A stretch of DNA of 64,000 nt, taken from Stercorarius parasiticus. Its lineage: Eukaryota; Chordata; Aves; Charadriiformes; Stercorariidae. Numbering within the stretch: position 1 is the stretch's first letter; the number at the start of each line of letters is the position of its first letter. Shown in pieces: positions 36,201 to 47,747 of this stretch. The notes beneath the pieces are model-generated. The model worked only from the letters and a program-made list of their open reading frames with translations. It searched no databases and was not told the origin of the DNA. The position numbers were made by a program, and so were the translations under genes. The stretch is from contig VWZL01002213.1 in the NCBI GenBank assembly GCA_013396915.1, positions 267,348-331,347 of the forward strand. Direction: 5' to 3'.

Positions 36201-37999
36201 GCTGAAATTTTTCTTATGAGTATTACACTTAAATCAGCTATCACTTCTCTTCTAGGGAACTTCTGGTAGGAGAGGAGCTTCACAAGGAACAATCTTCCTG
36301 TAAACCTGCAAAACCAGCAATTAGGTAAGACAGCAACATTACTTCAGAATGGTAAACATTAGCTTAAAGTAAAATGAAAATCCCCAATAATCTAAAAGGC
36401 TGGCATGTTAATAGTGCTTGAAATAGTTTATAATCTGAAACGTGGCTATGCATTATTCTGCCCTTCCCTCCTGGTTATGGAGCTGTTGTTTACGGAGTGC
36501 CAAGGGCATTTCTGTCTCATTATCAAATACATAAATAGAAGAATATGCATTTAGTGGGGGATCTATTTTATTGTCAGTCTTCCCTCCCCCCACCACACCG
36601 CATACACTCATGATATTTCGTGATGTTTTCTCCTCCCTTCTGCAGCCTGTATATTTCCAAGGAACCGTGTAAAAAAGCCTAAAACAAATAACATCTCCAG
36701 CCAAGACGGTGCAATTTCTAAAGCAAAAGCGACTTTAAGCTTTGGAGAAACATCCACACTTAAGACCCTTCCCTTTCCCCCCCCTCCATGAAGCATTTTT
36801 GTGTAAGCTTATAATTTACTTCAAAAGCTATGTTTAATACTTTCTCTTTTTATTTTTAAATGTTCTGGAGGGCATCTGATTGCTAAGCTGTGCCGTGTAT
36901 TTTTTGGAATTGGGATTCATCTCCTGGTTGACTCGGTGCTGGGGCTCCTGCGGCGGGTCGGGGAAGCTCCAGCATTTGCCCCAGTGGACGCAGTGGTCCC
37001 AATTCAGAGTCTGTTCCCTTTTCTCAGGTCAAACTACCACGGATGCTGTAAATGAAATCCCAGCGTCTCCGGTGGGAGCCTTGCCTGAGGAAGAAGCGTA
37101 GAACTCGGTTTGTAATGCCCAGCCGGACTCAGGGACCCCACCAAGTCAATGGGAACCTCTCAGTGCTCGGGGGACGCTGAGTCTGACCCCAACCCCCCTG
37201 TCCCTGAAATACTCAGCCTGGTAAATACCTCAGGCACAGGAAAAAAATAATACATTGAAGAACAGTATGTCTCTGAGGAAAGACTAACGGGATCGGGCCC
37301 TAAATTATTATCCTCATGATATCTCATAGATCAAATAAAGTAAGTTTAGAAAGTTGATGTCCCCCGGGTTTTTTTGTAAAGCAGATTTTATGAATATCGA
37401 ATGCTGTAAACCAAACACAAAGCAAAAGCCAGATTTCATTTGTTCTTTTCTTGGTGAAGGATAAGGATTTTTTTTGAACACTGGAGTTATTTTAGTTTTA
37501 GGAAGTTAAAAACTAATGAAAAATCGTTCACTTTCTGGTGGGTCGTGTATTTAATTGGCTCACAGTAGGAAGCCAACGGAGTCAAGAATGTTTTTCTTCA
37601 TTACCCTGAATGTGTACCGTCCCTGATTTGTGAAAGAAAAGATAAAGATGCTGTAATGTATTTAGAGGAAAATATAGAATGAGCTTTTAAAATAAAGATT
37701 AATCTGGAAGGAATATATCAATATGAAAGTAGCCTATGGAAAATTTGTACTTCTTTTTTTTAAATAATTTTTTAGGATAGTTGCTCAGAAAAAATATTGT
37801 TTGTGTAGAGATATGCAAACAAATACGACAATACGCTGGAATTCTTACAATTTCAGCTCGCGTTGACAAAAGGTTCCTTGTTTGTTTAGATTTTGTATGC
37901 GTGCATAAAACAGACCACATCTACATTTGTATTCCTCTCTGTTGTTTTCTTAAATGATTTGCCTGCTTTCCCCTTAATTTTAGCTTGATCTGCGCATTT
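33260..37999. other. Gene-free sequence; AT-rich with two GC-richer patches
   Basis: No gene was supported. GC-richer patches lie at about 33.32-33.77 kb, which has a TATAA at 33326-33330 just before them, and at 34.76-34.86 kb, with a cluster of CpGs around 'ctgcgcgcgcactgcgg'. Otherwise the sequence is AT-rich and unique. The parts at 34.02-34.48 and 35.75-36.25 kb have the look of conserved non-coding DNA. Confidence 0.5.
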
Positions 38000-38016
38000 A
38001 AAAAAAAAAAAAAAAA
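38000..38016 (+). repeat. Poly-A run
   Basis: Seventeen consecutive A, about 180 bp upstream of the GC-rich minisatellite. Confidence 0.9.
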
Positions 38017-38193
38017 GGAATTTTTTTATACGGTTAAACTTGTTAGCCTAGACCTCAGGAATTATAAACAAATGATAAGTGCGGTACTTTATCTAGATAG
38101 ACACACTCGGCTCTCCACAAGTGCTGGCGGCGGGCGGCGGCTGCTACATTATACTGCACTGCCACCTTCCGTCGCCCGGGCCGGGCCCGCCGC

Positions 38194-38600
38194 TCCCCCG
38201 GACCCGCTCGGGATGCGCTACCCCCGGACCCACTGGGGATACGCTAGCCCCCGTCCCGGTCCCCCCGGACCCGCTCGGGATGCGCTACCCCCGGACCCAC
38301 TGGGGATGCGCTAGCCCCGGTCCCGGTCCCCCCAGACCCGATCCCCCCGGACCCGCTCGGGATGCGCTACCCCCGGACCCACTGGGGATGCGCTAGCCCC
38401 GGTCCCGGTCCCCCCAGACCCGATCCCCCCGGACCCGCTCGGGATGCGCTACCCCCGGACCNTCCCGATCCCCCGGACACACTCGGGATGCGCTCCCCCT
38501 GGGCCCGCTCCCCCTGGACCCGCTTGGGATGCCCTCCCTTCGGTCTCGCTCCCCCTCGGCCCCGCTCGGGACGCCCTCCCTCCTCCCGGCCCGGCTCCTC
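38194..38600 (+). repeat. GC-rich minisatellite, ~82-bp higher-order unit
   Basis: The block CCCCCCGGACCCGCTCGGG recurs at 38261, 38343 and 38425, giving an exact period of 82 bp. A first copy at about 38194 is only 67 bp from the next. Each unit holds two related halves built around GGACCCRCTSGGGATGCGCT. The last third (38463-38600) is a degenerate variant. Base 38462 is N, so the array is probably collapsed or unresolved in the assembly. The unit is not a multiple of three and in-frame stops occur, so the open frames across it are not conserved protein repeats. CpG density is high. Confidence 0.93.
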
Positions 38601-41600
38601 GGGTGGTGGACCTCGGCTGCGGTCCATAAGCCAAATCTCAGAGTAATTAATAAACGGAAATTGAGAGCGATAAAGCTCGAAGGGAAAAAGTGGGGAAGGC
38701 TGCATGGGGATACGCCGAGCTGCCCCCAGGGCCACATGCCGGCGTGAGGGACAAGCCAGCAGTGTCAGGAGATGGATTCACGGGTCTTCACGAGCTTTCA
38801 TTTCTATAATTCAGTTTCGGTACTGACATCTCCTTTATAAATCATTTGTTACCAGAATCTCTGCATTAGCTGTAATCATGGCTTGTTTTGTTTTTTTTTT
38901 TTCTTAAAGTAATTCTTATTTGCAGGGTTTTAAAAATATTTGGCCTGAAGCTATTTATTCCCCTTAGATAGCGATACAGAAAGTTTGATTGCTGCTATTT
39001 ATATTCTAAGACAATTAATGTATTTCAGGTTGTTCCCTTTCACTAAATCTAAACCCTGGACTGAAGCAGAAGCATCTGGCACAATGGAAATTGTCACAAC
39101 ACAGGCTGCAACTTCGGCTGGTGAGTGAAGGCTTCCCTTGGATGCGCAGATCACAGAGAGGAGACTGTTTAAAAGGACGCTGTGGCTGCAAGGCAGCGGC
39201 ACAGCCATGCTGCTGCCGGCAACGAGGAGCCTCAATCCACAGGAACCAAAGGCAAAGAGAAACACACTCCCCTGGTGCCAAAGCCATTGTGTGTGAGGCC
39301 AGAGCAGCCTTTGCTTATTATTTTTTGAGGGGAAATCCCTTAAACATGCTCCCCACTCCAAACCCAGGGCAGGTGATGCTTGTGGGAGCTCCCCAGGTGA
39401 TGTCCCATCACGGGCAGGCTGCTCTGCGAGGAGGGCTGCCGGACCAGGAGGTGGCTCCCGGCTGATCCCATCGACGGCCTCGCTCCAGGGGCTCGGAGTG
39501 GTCCCCCTCACCACAGCCTTTGCTATTTACTTATTGACTCCTCTTGCCAGCGGCTCTTTGCTTTCGGGAGGCCGAGCGGAAGGAGAGGGAGAGGAGGGCT
39601 GGGGAGGAACGGGAACTCTTCTGCACAGGAGGTGGACCATGTCTCTTTCATCTTTACCAAAGGGGAAGGAAAAAGCCTCAGGAGGGTATTCCCAGGGAGG
39701 AAGTAATTCCCTTTTCTTCCACCCAGCAGGAGAGCGCATCCTGCCTTCAGCTCTCTGCTCCCTGGCTCCCCAGGCCAGCGGGGTTACACGCTGCCTTCTC
39801 CGGCCACAACAACACACACCGCCCACACGCTGGGTGGGTTTAAAGGTCCTCACGGCCCCTCGGGGGCCGTGACAAGGCTCATTGCTCTTGTCGGACGGGT
39901 TGGGGACAAGCACGTGTGCTCCCCAGCACGGGTGAGCACATCTCCTTCGGGTGCTGGGACCCTGCCCAGTGCTGTCATCCTCCTCTTCTGAGCAGGAGAA
40001 GCCTGGCAAAAAGCCCTTGTTCCTCAGAATGGGACATTCCAGTATCGGGGACCTGGAAGACAGAGGGGATAAACCAGGGGTAAGCCAAGCCCCTCTCTTC
40101 TCGCACGGAGCCTCTGCCCGCAGCGGTAGCAGCGACGCCGGTGTCAAACGGGGCTGCGAGCTCACCTCCCACATGGAGGCATTGCTCTGCTGCTTAGAGA
40201 AACATTATTGTTAAGTACTAATTTCAGATGAAAGAGCTCATGCCTGGGCAGGCATTCCTCCCAGCACCAGAAAAACCTTTAAAAATAAAAATTAAAAAAA
40301 TAAGAGATGGCTCCCTTGCCTGTTAGATGTCTACAACCCTTGCCTTGGTTACTACTGTTGGGAACCCAGGATTTTTTTAACACCCAATTAAATTAGTGTA
40401 ATTGGGATAGAGCTGCAATTTCTTTGCCTCCAGCTGTGAGTCATAATCTGTTTAGCACCTGAGTGTTATTTCACTTTATTTTTAGTACCTAGCCCATAGC
40501 TGGGAAGGGGAGAAAGCAAACCCACCCGTCAGTCAGGATTTTGGGAAGGTGTAGATTACTTATCATTAATTTAAACGTGGCATTTAAATGACCATTCGCA
40601 GGTGGTTTTAATGCTGTTATTAACTTCTTTTTTGGACCTTGTAAGGGATACATTTGAAAAAAGAAATGCCAACGACCTTGAACTACAGGCCATGCCAATA
40701 ATACATTGCTGCTACTATGCCATGGGGAAAACTGTAAAACAAGCGGAGAGTTTCTAGTGAGGGGGAAAAAAAGAGAACTTTATTATAAAAAAAAAAATAA
40801 TGACAAAAAGGGAGGAAAAAAATGATCAAAACCTAGTCCTGTTTGGGCTACTGGTTCAGCCTAAAGTACATTTTGAAATGATGAATCAGCTGGAGAGAAA
40901 AACATATTCCAGATGTTTTCTGTGTTTGTCTCCAGTATTTACTTCATCATGCTTTATCCAGAGGGGTTATTCCATGGAAATAAATGATCTACCAAGTGTG
41001 ACCGGTGAGGAAGAAATATTGATTGTAGCAAGTTTAAAAGAGAGACTAGCACTGAGCAAATAGCTCAGGATAAAACACAAACCAGCCTGAAACTTTGTCC
41101 GCAGTTCACATCCTTGCTTGTGACTCAAACTGACCCATCCACCAGCCTTAGAAAAATCCCTCTGAACCTGGGCTGATGAAAACTGTGGACAAAAATAATT
41201 GCAGTGGATTGGGAAACCAAGACCACAACGGTCCTGCAGTGCTGGATCTCAGTGCTGTTGTGTTGGGGGGTGAGGGGGAATGCCCCCAGCCAAGCAGAGG
41301 GTGTAGGACCAGGAGGCGACGATGCTGGGCTTGCCCCAAGGGGATGGGAGAGGGGGGCTCTCCTGGAATGGCCAAACCGGCATCGCACAAGGGAGCCTGA
41401 TGCCAGATCCTCACATTCATCCCCAACCTAAAGAGGTTTCACCTGGAACGGTAGAAGATCTACAGACATCCGAGATGGGGCAAATCGCTAAGGTAATCAA
41501 ACACTGCTGCCTAGCAGGACAGGTCTAGTACCGCCCCCACAAGTGAATCGGGAATGACAGCAGCTCCATGTCCCTCCTGATGATCTGTCTTAGACAAATA

Positions 41601-42346
41601 ACAAAATTCAGGACTCTTCAGGCAACTTATCTAAAGGGATGTTTATTTTGCAAAGCAAGACTGAATGTCTTAAAAAAAGAACCCCACCTCATCTTATCCA
41701 TCTATCTGCACTCTCCATGTTGAGGTTTTCTTTTAAAAACAAAATAGTCGAAAGCTAATTGCACCTAAGTTTAGACTTAGGATATTTTTGCGACGCCTAA
41801 AAGGTTGGGAACAAAACCCCCGTCGCTAAATTGATGGCTCTAAAATATCTGCCAAAACAGCTCTTTAAAAAGATATTTGCACCTTTATTTAGTTCCTTCT
41901 CGTGAGGAATGTTTACTGCCGTCCGTAGATGTGGTTATGTCATGTTTCCACTGTGTTTTCATTCAGTGCTGCTCTGTGTTTGTGGTTTTCTCATTTGTGA
42001 CAGTCTAGTAACTGGAGCCATTTGTACCTGAGCAAATAATATCAAATCTGAATACTTTATAAATATTTACAATATTTGGTGTGTCTCCCACTCACATCAA
42101 ATGCAAAGTATAAAAAGCAAAAACAAACAGAAACAAACAGAACCTGTGTTACGTTATAATAAATATTTACTGTATGTACTATTGACTAAAGAGTCCCATA
42201 CAGCTATTTAGGAGGCATTGTTTCTGTCAGGCTGTTCTATATTAAAACACTCCAAATGAAGCTGTTTGAGAATAAAAATGTGCATGTTAGGGAGTGATTG
42301 ATGCCTATGACTTATTTAATTTTTTTGGCAAGGGAAAGTGGTTGGG
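38601..42346. other. Gene-free sequence; GC-rich, stop-poor stretch at 39.0-40.2 kb
   Basis: Two long minus-strand frames (39527-40174, 215 codons, and 38999-39514, 171 codons) are in the same phase, separated by one stop. Plus-strand frames of 124 codons are open over the same DNA, and the protein composition is Pro/Arg/Ser/Cys-rich, so GC bias explains them better than a gene. From about 40.2 kb the sequence turns AT-rich again. At 41.69-42.11 kb it is unique and enhancer-like in texture. Confidence 0.5.
39850..39872. other. Perfect 10-bp GC-rich hairpin
   Basis: The arm TCACGGCCCC at 39850-39859 and its exact complement GGGGCCGTGA at 39863-39872 flank a three-base loop TCG. The structure is very stable in principle. 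No T run or gene end adjoins it, and vertebrate genes do not use such terminators, so no function is assigned. Confidence 0.8.
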
Positions 42347-42378
42347 TTTTTTTTTTGTTTGTGTTTTTTTTTTTTTTT
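42347..42378 (+). repeat. T-rich run (poly-T with G interruptions)
   Basis: T tracts of about 10 and 16 separated by GTTTGTG. Low complexity; no SINE body is attached. Confidence 0.85.
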
Positions 42379-43051
42379 CTCCCCGCACATGTGGGTAGTG
42401 AATTAGGCAGGAGCCTGGGACTTTCTGGCACAGCTGCAGAATTCATTGGAGCGGGGTCCCGGTGCAAGATTTGGGGGGGACGTGACCCTTCGGGCCCACC
42501 GGTTCTAAGCAGAGACCCCGACTGAGAACAGCCCGTGCTGCAGACAGGGCAGGCGGCCTCAGAGCAGCAGCCGTGTTCCCCGTGTAACAAAATCAACTTT
42601 AAAGCAGGCAGGAAAAAACTGTGAGGTTCACAGGACCGGAGAAGCATTGCAGAGGAGGGAGAAGGAAGCCCTTCGAACCATTTGGTTTCTCTGTTTTGGA
42701 GGAACAGTTTTACCAAGCCCTGGACACGGGGATCCTTGAGGAACAAGTGGAGACTTTTCAGCATGTCACCAGGTCCTGCTCAGGGAGGGAGCCCAGGGGA
42801 GCACCTGCAGGCTCGGTGTCAGCAGGGACCTCCAAAGCTTTTTGAATCACTTAATGGAAGGCCTCCCTCCCCCTTTCTCTTCACTCCTCTTGCCTCTGCA
42901 GTCCATTTTCTCCTCTTGTTCCCCTCCTGCGCAGCAGCTTTTCTCTTTTCTCCTAACCTCGTATTCTAAGTTACCTGTCCCCAAGTGCCTCCAAGCCTTT
43001 GACATACTTATTCTCACAAGCCTGCTGTATCCCCTTTTTACCCAGACTGAT
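42379..43051. other. Gene-free sequence
   Basis: No gene was recognised. A minus-strand frame of 150 codons spans 42312-42764, starts opposite pyrimidine-rich DNA and includes a lysine-rich translation of the poly-T run, a clear sign of a chance frame. A C/T-rich stretch covers about 42870-42960. Confidence 0.55.
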
Positions 43052-43175
43052 GCATCGCAGATCACTTTAAGCCTGGGATGGCGTTTAGGAGGTGTGGGTT
43101 CAATTCTGACTCGGCTGTGCCCTGGCCACCAGCGTGGCTTCCTTTTGCTGCGTCCATTCCTTGTCTGTCACATAC
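43052..43175 (+). mobile_element. MIR-like tRNA-derived SINE relic
   Basis: The stretch 'ggtgtgggttcaattctgac' carries a B-box-like GGTTCAATTC at 43097-43106. 'tcggctgtgcc' follows, then a 'cttcc...gtccattccttgtctgtc' segment that parallels the 'cagtttccccatctgtaaaat' end of MIR. Order and spacing fit a forward-oriented MIR/CORE-SINE. The A-box side is badly decayed, so pol III promoter function is not expected. Confidence 0.55.
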
Positions 43176-46100
43176 AAATTGGCTCGAATTCTTAGCCACC
43201 CATCTGCAAACGCTTACTGGCTTACTTAAATAAGCTTATTGAACTTATGCCAATAAGCAAAGTTCAATACGTGGCCGTAATTGTCAACCCATATTTTGCC
43301 CCACTTCAGCTCCAACGGCAGTGTTTTCTCACTGGTAGGGGCCTGATTCTGCAAAGAGGCACGATGAGCCCTGAGGGTCCCTGGGCTTTGGGCTGGAAGG
43401 GTCCCTGGGTGGTAGGCCATGCCATGGGGAACACGGGCATCTTTGCAGCTTGCGCAGGTAGGTATTTAAACTGAGGAGCTCACTGCTCAGGGTGTGGGGA
43501 GAGGAGATGGATCGGGAAAGGGGATTAGGTCAAGGCATGGAACGAAGGATCAAGGGGTGCTAGAAGACACAACCTCGCAACCAGTGAGTGCTGGAAAAGC
43601 CTACAGGGGAAGGAAAAATCATAGGAGAAATCCTGCCCTGTTACTTGCATGCTTTCCCAGAGCCTAAGACTCTCCCTGCCAGACACGGGGCTTGACCATT
43701 AGTCTGGTTGTTCTTATATAAATGACCCTAAAAATCCTGCTCTTTGCTTAGGCTGTCTTGCACATAACTGCAGATGCATCTAAACAATTTCCTCAAGCAG
43801 GATTTTCCAGGCCTATTCCTTTGCCCACCTCCTCAGACTCTTCAAGTTGCATGAAATCCTGATTCTTGCAGCATGGGCTGTTACCAGGTACCCTCCGTGG
43901 CATCGCACTGAAATCCGTGTTTGAGTAAAAGAACAGTACCTTAGAAAAATAAATAGATCGGGTCTGAGTAAAACCTTGCAAAAACATCAGGAGTTGGCTT
44001 GGCCTATTTGTAAAGTACACGGCAGATCCCCCCCACCCGCCTGAGAACAACTTAAATCATCAATATGGAAGTTAAAAAGCTCATTTCAATTGGAAATTCC
44101 AGCTAAATTGTTCCCAGTTAGCACCAGAAAGGAATGCTTTAGACTAAGACAAAACAGATGCAGTCTGTTAGGTTCCCATTGTATGAGCAGACTTCCCTTG
44201 CAGGGAGGTAGGTAGCTTTGCACAAAAGCCCCCCCTCGACTTGTAAACAGCGATAGAGCCGGCTGCCTGTAGACCAGCAGTTTTGTTTCTTCCCTGGGAC
44301 TCTTCCAAAGCAGACAGGGCAGGGGAGGAATAAAACCAGGCTCCCAAGCCCCACCGTTCAGGAGCAGATGAACCCAGCATGCTTCAGACACTGGAAAATA
44401 CCCTCCCTCTACCAACCGGCTTGTTCCTTCGCCAGGCGCGGGCTTCCGTGGCCATTCCAAGCAATATGCCGCGAACCACCACCCGGCTGGAAAATCAGAG
44501 GCAGCTCTTGGTTAGGCTGGGGCCCTCTCCGTAGCTCTCTGGCAGGAGAAAGCAGCCCCTGAGCATGCCTCTTGCAAAGGCTGCCCTGCAACCTCCCCAG
44601 GCACCGCAGGGCTTTTTTTTTTTTTTTTNCCTCCTCCCCAGATTGCCAGGCAATGTGATTACAGTCTCTTTTGCAGAGCACATTGGGTACTGGAGGAAAC
44701 AGCTGTTATTAAAGCTCCTTTTCACTTGCGTGAAGGACTGGATAGAGCTGCTGCAGAATACAGGGAGCAGGAGCAAAAGGAATTAAAGATACTTTACAGC
44801 CCCTTCTCCCTTCTCCCCCATATTTGTCACAGCCTCGGAAAGAGGAGTTGCCTACACGTGGCATCGTTCCAGATTAACTATTGATGAATTAATTCCTTGT
44901 GTGCATACTCCTATGTCCCAGAATAGGAGTGTGTTATTTAAAAGCTTTTACCCTAGCTCATGCGGTTTTGGAGTAAGGGGGTTTAAAAGTCAGTGGTAAG
45001 AGCAGTGGTGATAATCCCTCACGGGGCAACCTGTGAATAATCTGATTTAAACCATTTGGCATAATGCACTCTGTCGCTTACTAACTCCTTGTATAGATGC
45101 TGTCATACCCAGGTTGGATACAGGCAAGAGAAGCCCTAGGTGGGCACAGTCTGGTTTACACCAGTAGGAATATTGTCCCCTCAGATTCTGCAGATTATTT
45201 CCTACTTCAGGAGGAAATATTTAAGGGGCTTCAGAAGTTAACGAGAGCTTCATTTTGTTAATATCCTTTGTACATTGTGTCCATCCTGAGCGCTAGGCTA
45301 TCCATCACCCCGTGTTGGAGTGAGTGCCCTCACTGGCTCCTGCGCTCAGGACCTGTCCCTCCAGCCCCTGTCACAGCCACCACCAGTGGGGTTGCATCAG
45401 GGTCTAGCGCATGCCTCCAGCAAGGTTCATTAGACCAATAAATGACACTAAAACCAGGTCTCTTCTGCAGTCTCCGTGCCCAGCACAGTTGCAGCTCACT
45501 GCTGAAAAGTCTTTTGGCATCACTCACCCAAGGTAAACTGCCACCTCCCTGCACTGCATGTCATCTTCAGGGCACACAGAGAGCCTTCTCCCGTCCCCAG
45601 AGCAGCTGGCTCGGCCAGAAACATCGTCCTGGGCATCGGCACGTTCGTCAGCAGCACGCATTCTCACGCGGGTAAAGTGGCCTGTTCAGCAGAAGTGACA
45701 CACCGGTGACACACCCGGTGGCACGTCAGGTGTTGGTGGGGCTGGCTCTGTGCCGGGAGCCAGCAGCAGAGGACAGAGTGGGGACCAGCAAGCTGAGATC
45801 CGACCGCCTTGAGAAAAATGAACGTGCTGATTTGTGCAGAAGGACCCAGGAAAGGAAAAAAAATGAACAAATTTACAATCTGAGGGATGCTGAGGAGGAA
45901 TACCCATCAAAATGAGCCGTGGCGATGTTTATAGCAGTTGAGAGAGACTATCAAGAGTGCCAAGAGGTCCTAAGGGACCACAGCAGCTCAGAGACCCATG
46001 TGGAAAGCAGGAGAGCAGGGCCAGGAGACTTCCTCCAAAGTGGGGTGACCCTGGTGCCAACAGTCTCCCATTTCACTGCCAAGGGAGATATTGTCTCTAT

Positions 46101-46336
46101 CATTATAATATAAAATAATTCTTAAGCCAAGGAGGCAATCCCCATGATTACTCTAACTTAACCTAGGCCTTGAAAAGGGACTGTGAAGGGACTGGTGGTG
46201 CCAAGGCCGTGGTGATGCCTCTTGGGGCTCTCTTGATGGGGAACGGAGTCCGCACCTGATGCATTCACGTTGCACCAGTTGGCACCAGTGCAAACAACGT
46301 AAGCAAATAGAAAATATAAACCCTAACTAGCATGCA
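43176..46336. other. Gene-free sequence
   Basis: No coding exon was recognised. It includes a small hairpin at 43238-43268 (ATTGAACTT pairing with AAGTTCAAT, 13-base loop), a stretch near 43335-43360 that resembles an old 'cctgattctgcaa' repeat, and a poly-T run with an undetermined base at 44629. Open frames (up to 124 codons) show no domain. Confidence 0.5.
44613..44629 (+). repeat. Poly-T run ending in an undetermined base
   Basis: Sixteen T followed by N at 44629. Length uncertainty in homopolymers is the likely reason for the N. Confidence 0.9.
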
Positions 46337-46513
46337 ATACATTTAAATATATTTTGGGATACATAGTGTCGGAAGATTTGGGGTCCTATAAACTCCTAAA
46401 GCCCTACTGAAAGAAAAGGTCCATTGTTTGTAAAATGTCTTAGGACTGCCCCCTCCTGCTCCTTCACCCCATTGTTTTAGCAAAGGAAGTGATTCCAGAA
46501 GCTATAAAAATGT
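46337..46513 (+). repeat. Diverged direct repeat, copy A
   Basis: This segment aligns along its whole length with 47748-47935. Shared blocks include 'gatttggggtcctataaa' / 'ggtttggggctccataaa', 'ttaggactgcc' / 'ctaggattgcc', 'ccccattgttttagcaaagg' / 'ctccattgtttttttgcgaa' and 'aagtgattc'. Identity looks to be roughly 65-70% by eye. No protein frame is shared. It could be an old local duplication or two copies of an old dispersed repeat. A young CR1 lies between the copies. Confidence 0.75.
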
Positions 46514-46751
46514 GTTGCTTTTGTTAAATGGATTACTTCCCATCTTGTGGCGTGAAAACTGGCTGACCCCACTGAGGCAAAACACATTTACGGTAGTAGT
46601 TGAGTGACTGAGCCCAAAAGGTAGTCAGCAAAGCCTGGATTAGGGCACAGCTGGTGCAGGGAGGAGTGACAGGGCCTGATCCACAGACGTCCAGGCAGGT
46701 GGAAGTCCTGTTTGCAAGGTCAGGCCAGAATTCCTCAGGAAAGGGAAAAAT

Positions 46752-47077
46752 AAGGAGGTTGTAGAGAGGTGGGGGTCGGTCTCTTCTCCCAAGTAACAAG
46801 CAATAGGACAAGAGGAAATGGCCTCACATTGTGCTAGGGGAGGTTTAGTTTGGATATTAGGAAAAATGTCTGCACTGAAAGGGTTATCAAGCATTGGAAC
46901 AGGCTGCCCAGGGAAGTGGTGGAATCATCATCCCTGGAGGTATTTAAAAGACGGGTAGACGTGGTGCTGGGGGACATGGTTTAGTGGTGGTTTCTGTCAG
47001 TGTTAGGCTGGTGGTTGGACTCGATGTTCTGAAAGGTCCCTTCCAACCTCGGCGGTTCCATGATTCTATGATTCTAA
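46752..47077 (+). mobile_element. CR1 LINE 3' fragment with octamer tail
   Basis: Sense orientation, starting at 'aaggaggttgtagagagg'. The ORF2 C-terminal frame is open with [19 protein letters not shown] and [18 protein letters not shown], and a stop at 46982-46984. The 3' UTR 'tgttctgaaaggtcccttcc' and the tail 'ccatgattctatgattcta' follow. It is very close to the CR1 at 5532-5850 and is truncated about 10-20 bp further in. It sits between the two copies of the diverged direct repeat, so it is probably younger than that duplication. Confidence 0.96.
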
Positions 47078-47747
47078 TATTTAGGCAAATTTGTAAATGT
47101 GTCTTTAAAGATGTATACTTAGAGTAAACCAGCAGCACTGTAGGTCACATTTACAGGGTGTTCAGCAAGCCCCGGGGGTGAGAAAGCAGGCTGCACACAC
47201 CCAAGCCCAGCAAGGGCAAAGTGGAGCCTCCCACCGACCGTGGGCTCTGGCATTCCCTGAAAACATGGCAGGACTGGAAACAGGTCGGGATGCCCTGGCC
47301 TGCCTGTGTGCTCTAAGCCTACTGCGCATCTCAGCCACCCTATCCAAATACTGCTGCTGTTCTCCTCTAACAGGCCGTGGTCACTACACACTTTTGTTTT
47401 GCTTCTTTAGGTAGAAAAAGTCAGTTTTAATGAGCATTGTGGAGCTATTTGAGCTGCAGAAGGGACAAGTAATAAAGCATTCATTTGCTTTGCAAGCAGG
47501 AAATTAATTGTGCATGTGCATGTGTGTGGGTAAACTCTTCTGGTGCTGTCTTTGTCTAGTGCTCATGCAAAGTTTGCATTTAGAGCATATGTAAGTTCTA
47601 CACTAATGTTGCAGCAGAGAAACGCAAGAAAAATCCTATACCCAGATCCACTTGCATAATGGATCCCGAATACCACATATGAACATGTATTCTTCCGACA
47701 GCATATATTTTTAAAGACATGCTCAGGGGGATAATAACATTTCTAAA
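47078..47747. other. Gene-free sequence between CR1 and repeat copy B
   Basis: No gene was seen. A (TG)-rich stretch lies around 47511-47530. Open frames of up to 90 codons have no recognisable content. Confidence 0.55.

Noticed and set aside
38121..38646. Proline/arginine-rich repeat protein across the minisatellite
   Set aside because: The 82-bp period is not a multiple of three, in-frame stops occur, both strands are open because of GC content, and an N lies inside. It is a DNA-level repeat.
42312..42764. 150-codon minus-strand frame
   Set aside because: Its C-terminal part is a lysine/asparagine-rich translation of a poly-T run. No domain; typical chance frame.
43238..43268. Hairpin ATTGAACTT/AAGTTCAAT as a microRNA precursor
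   Set aside because: The stem is only 9 bp with a 13-base loop, far shorter than a miRNA precursor; kept only as a note.
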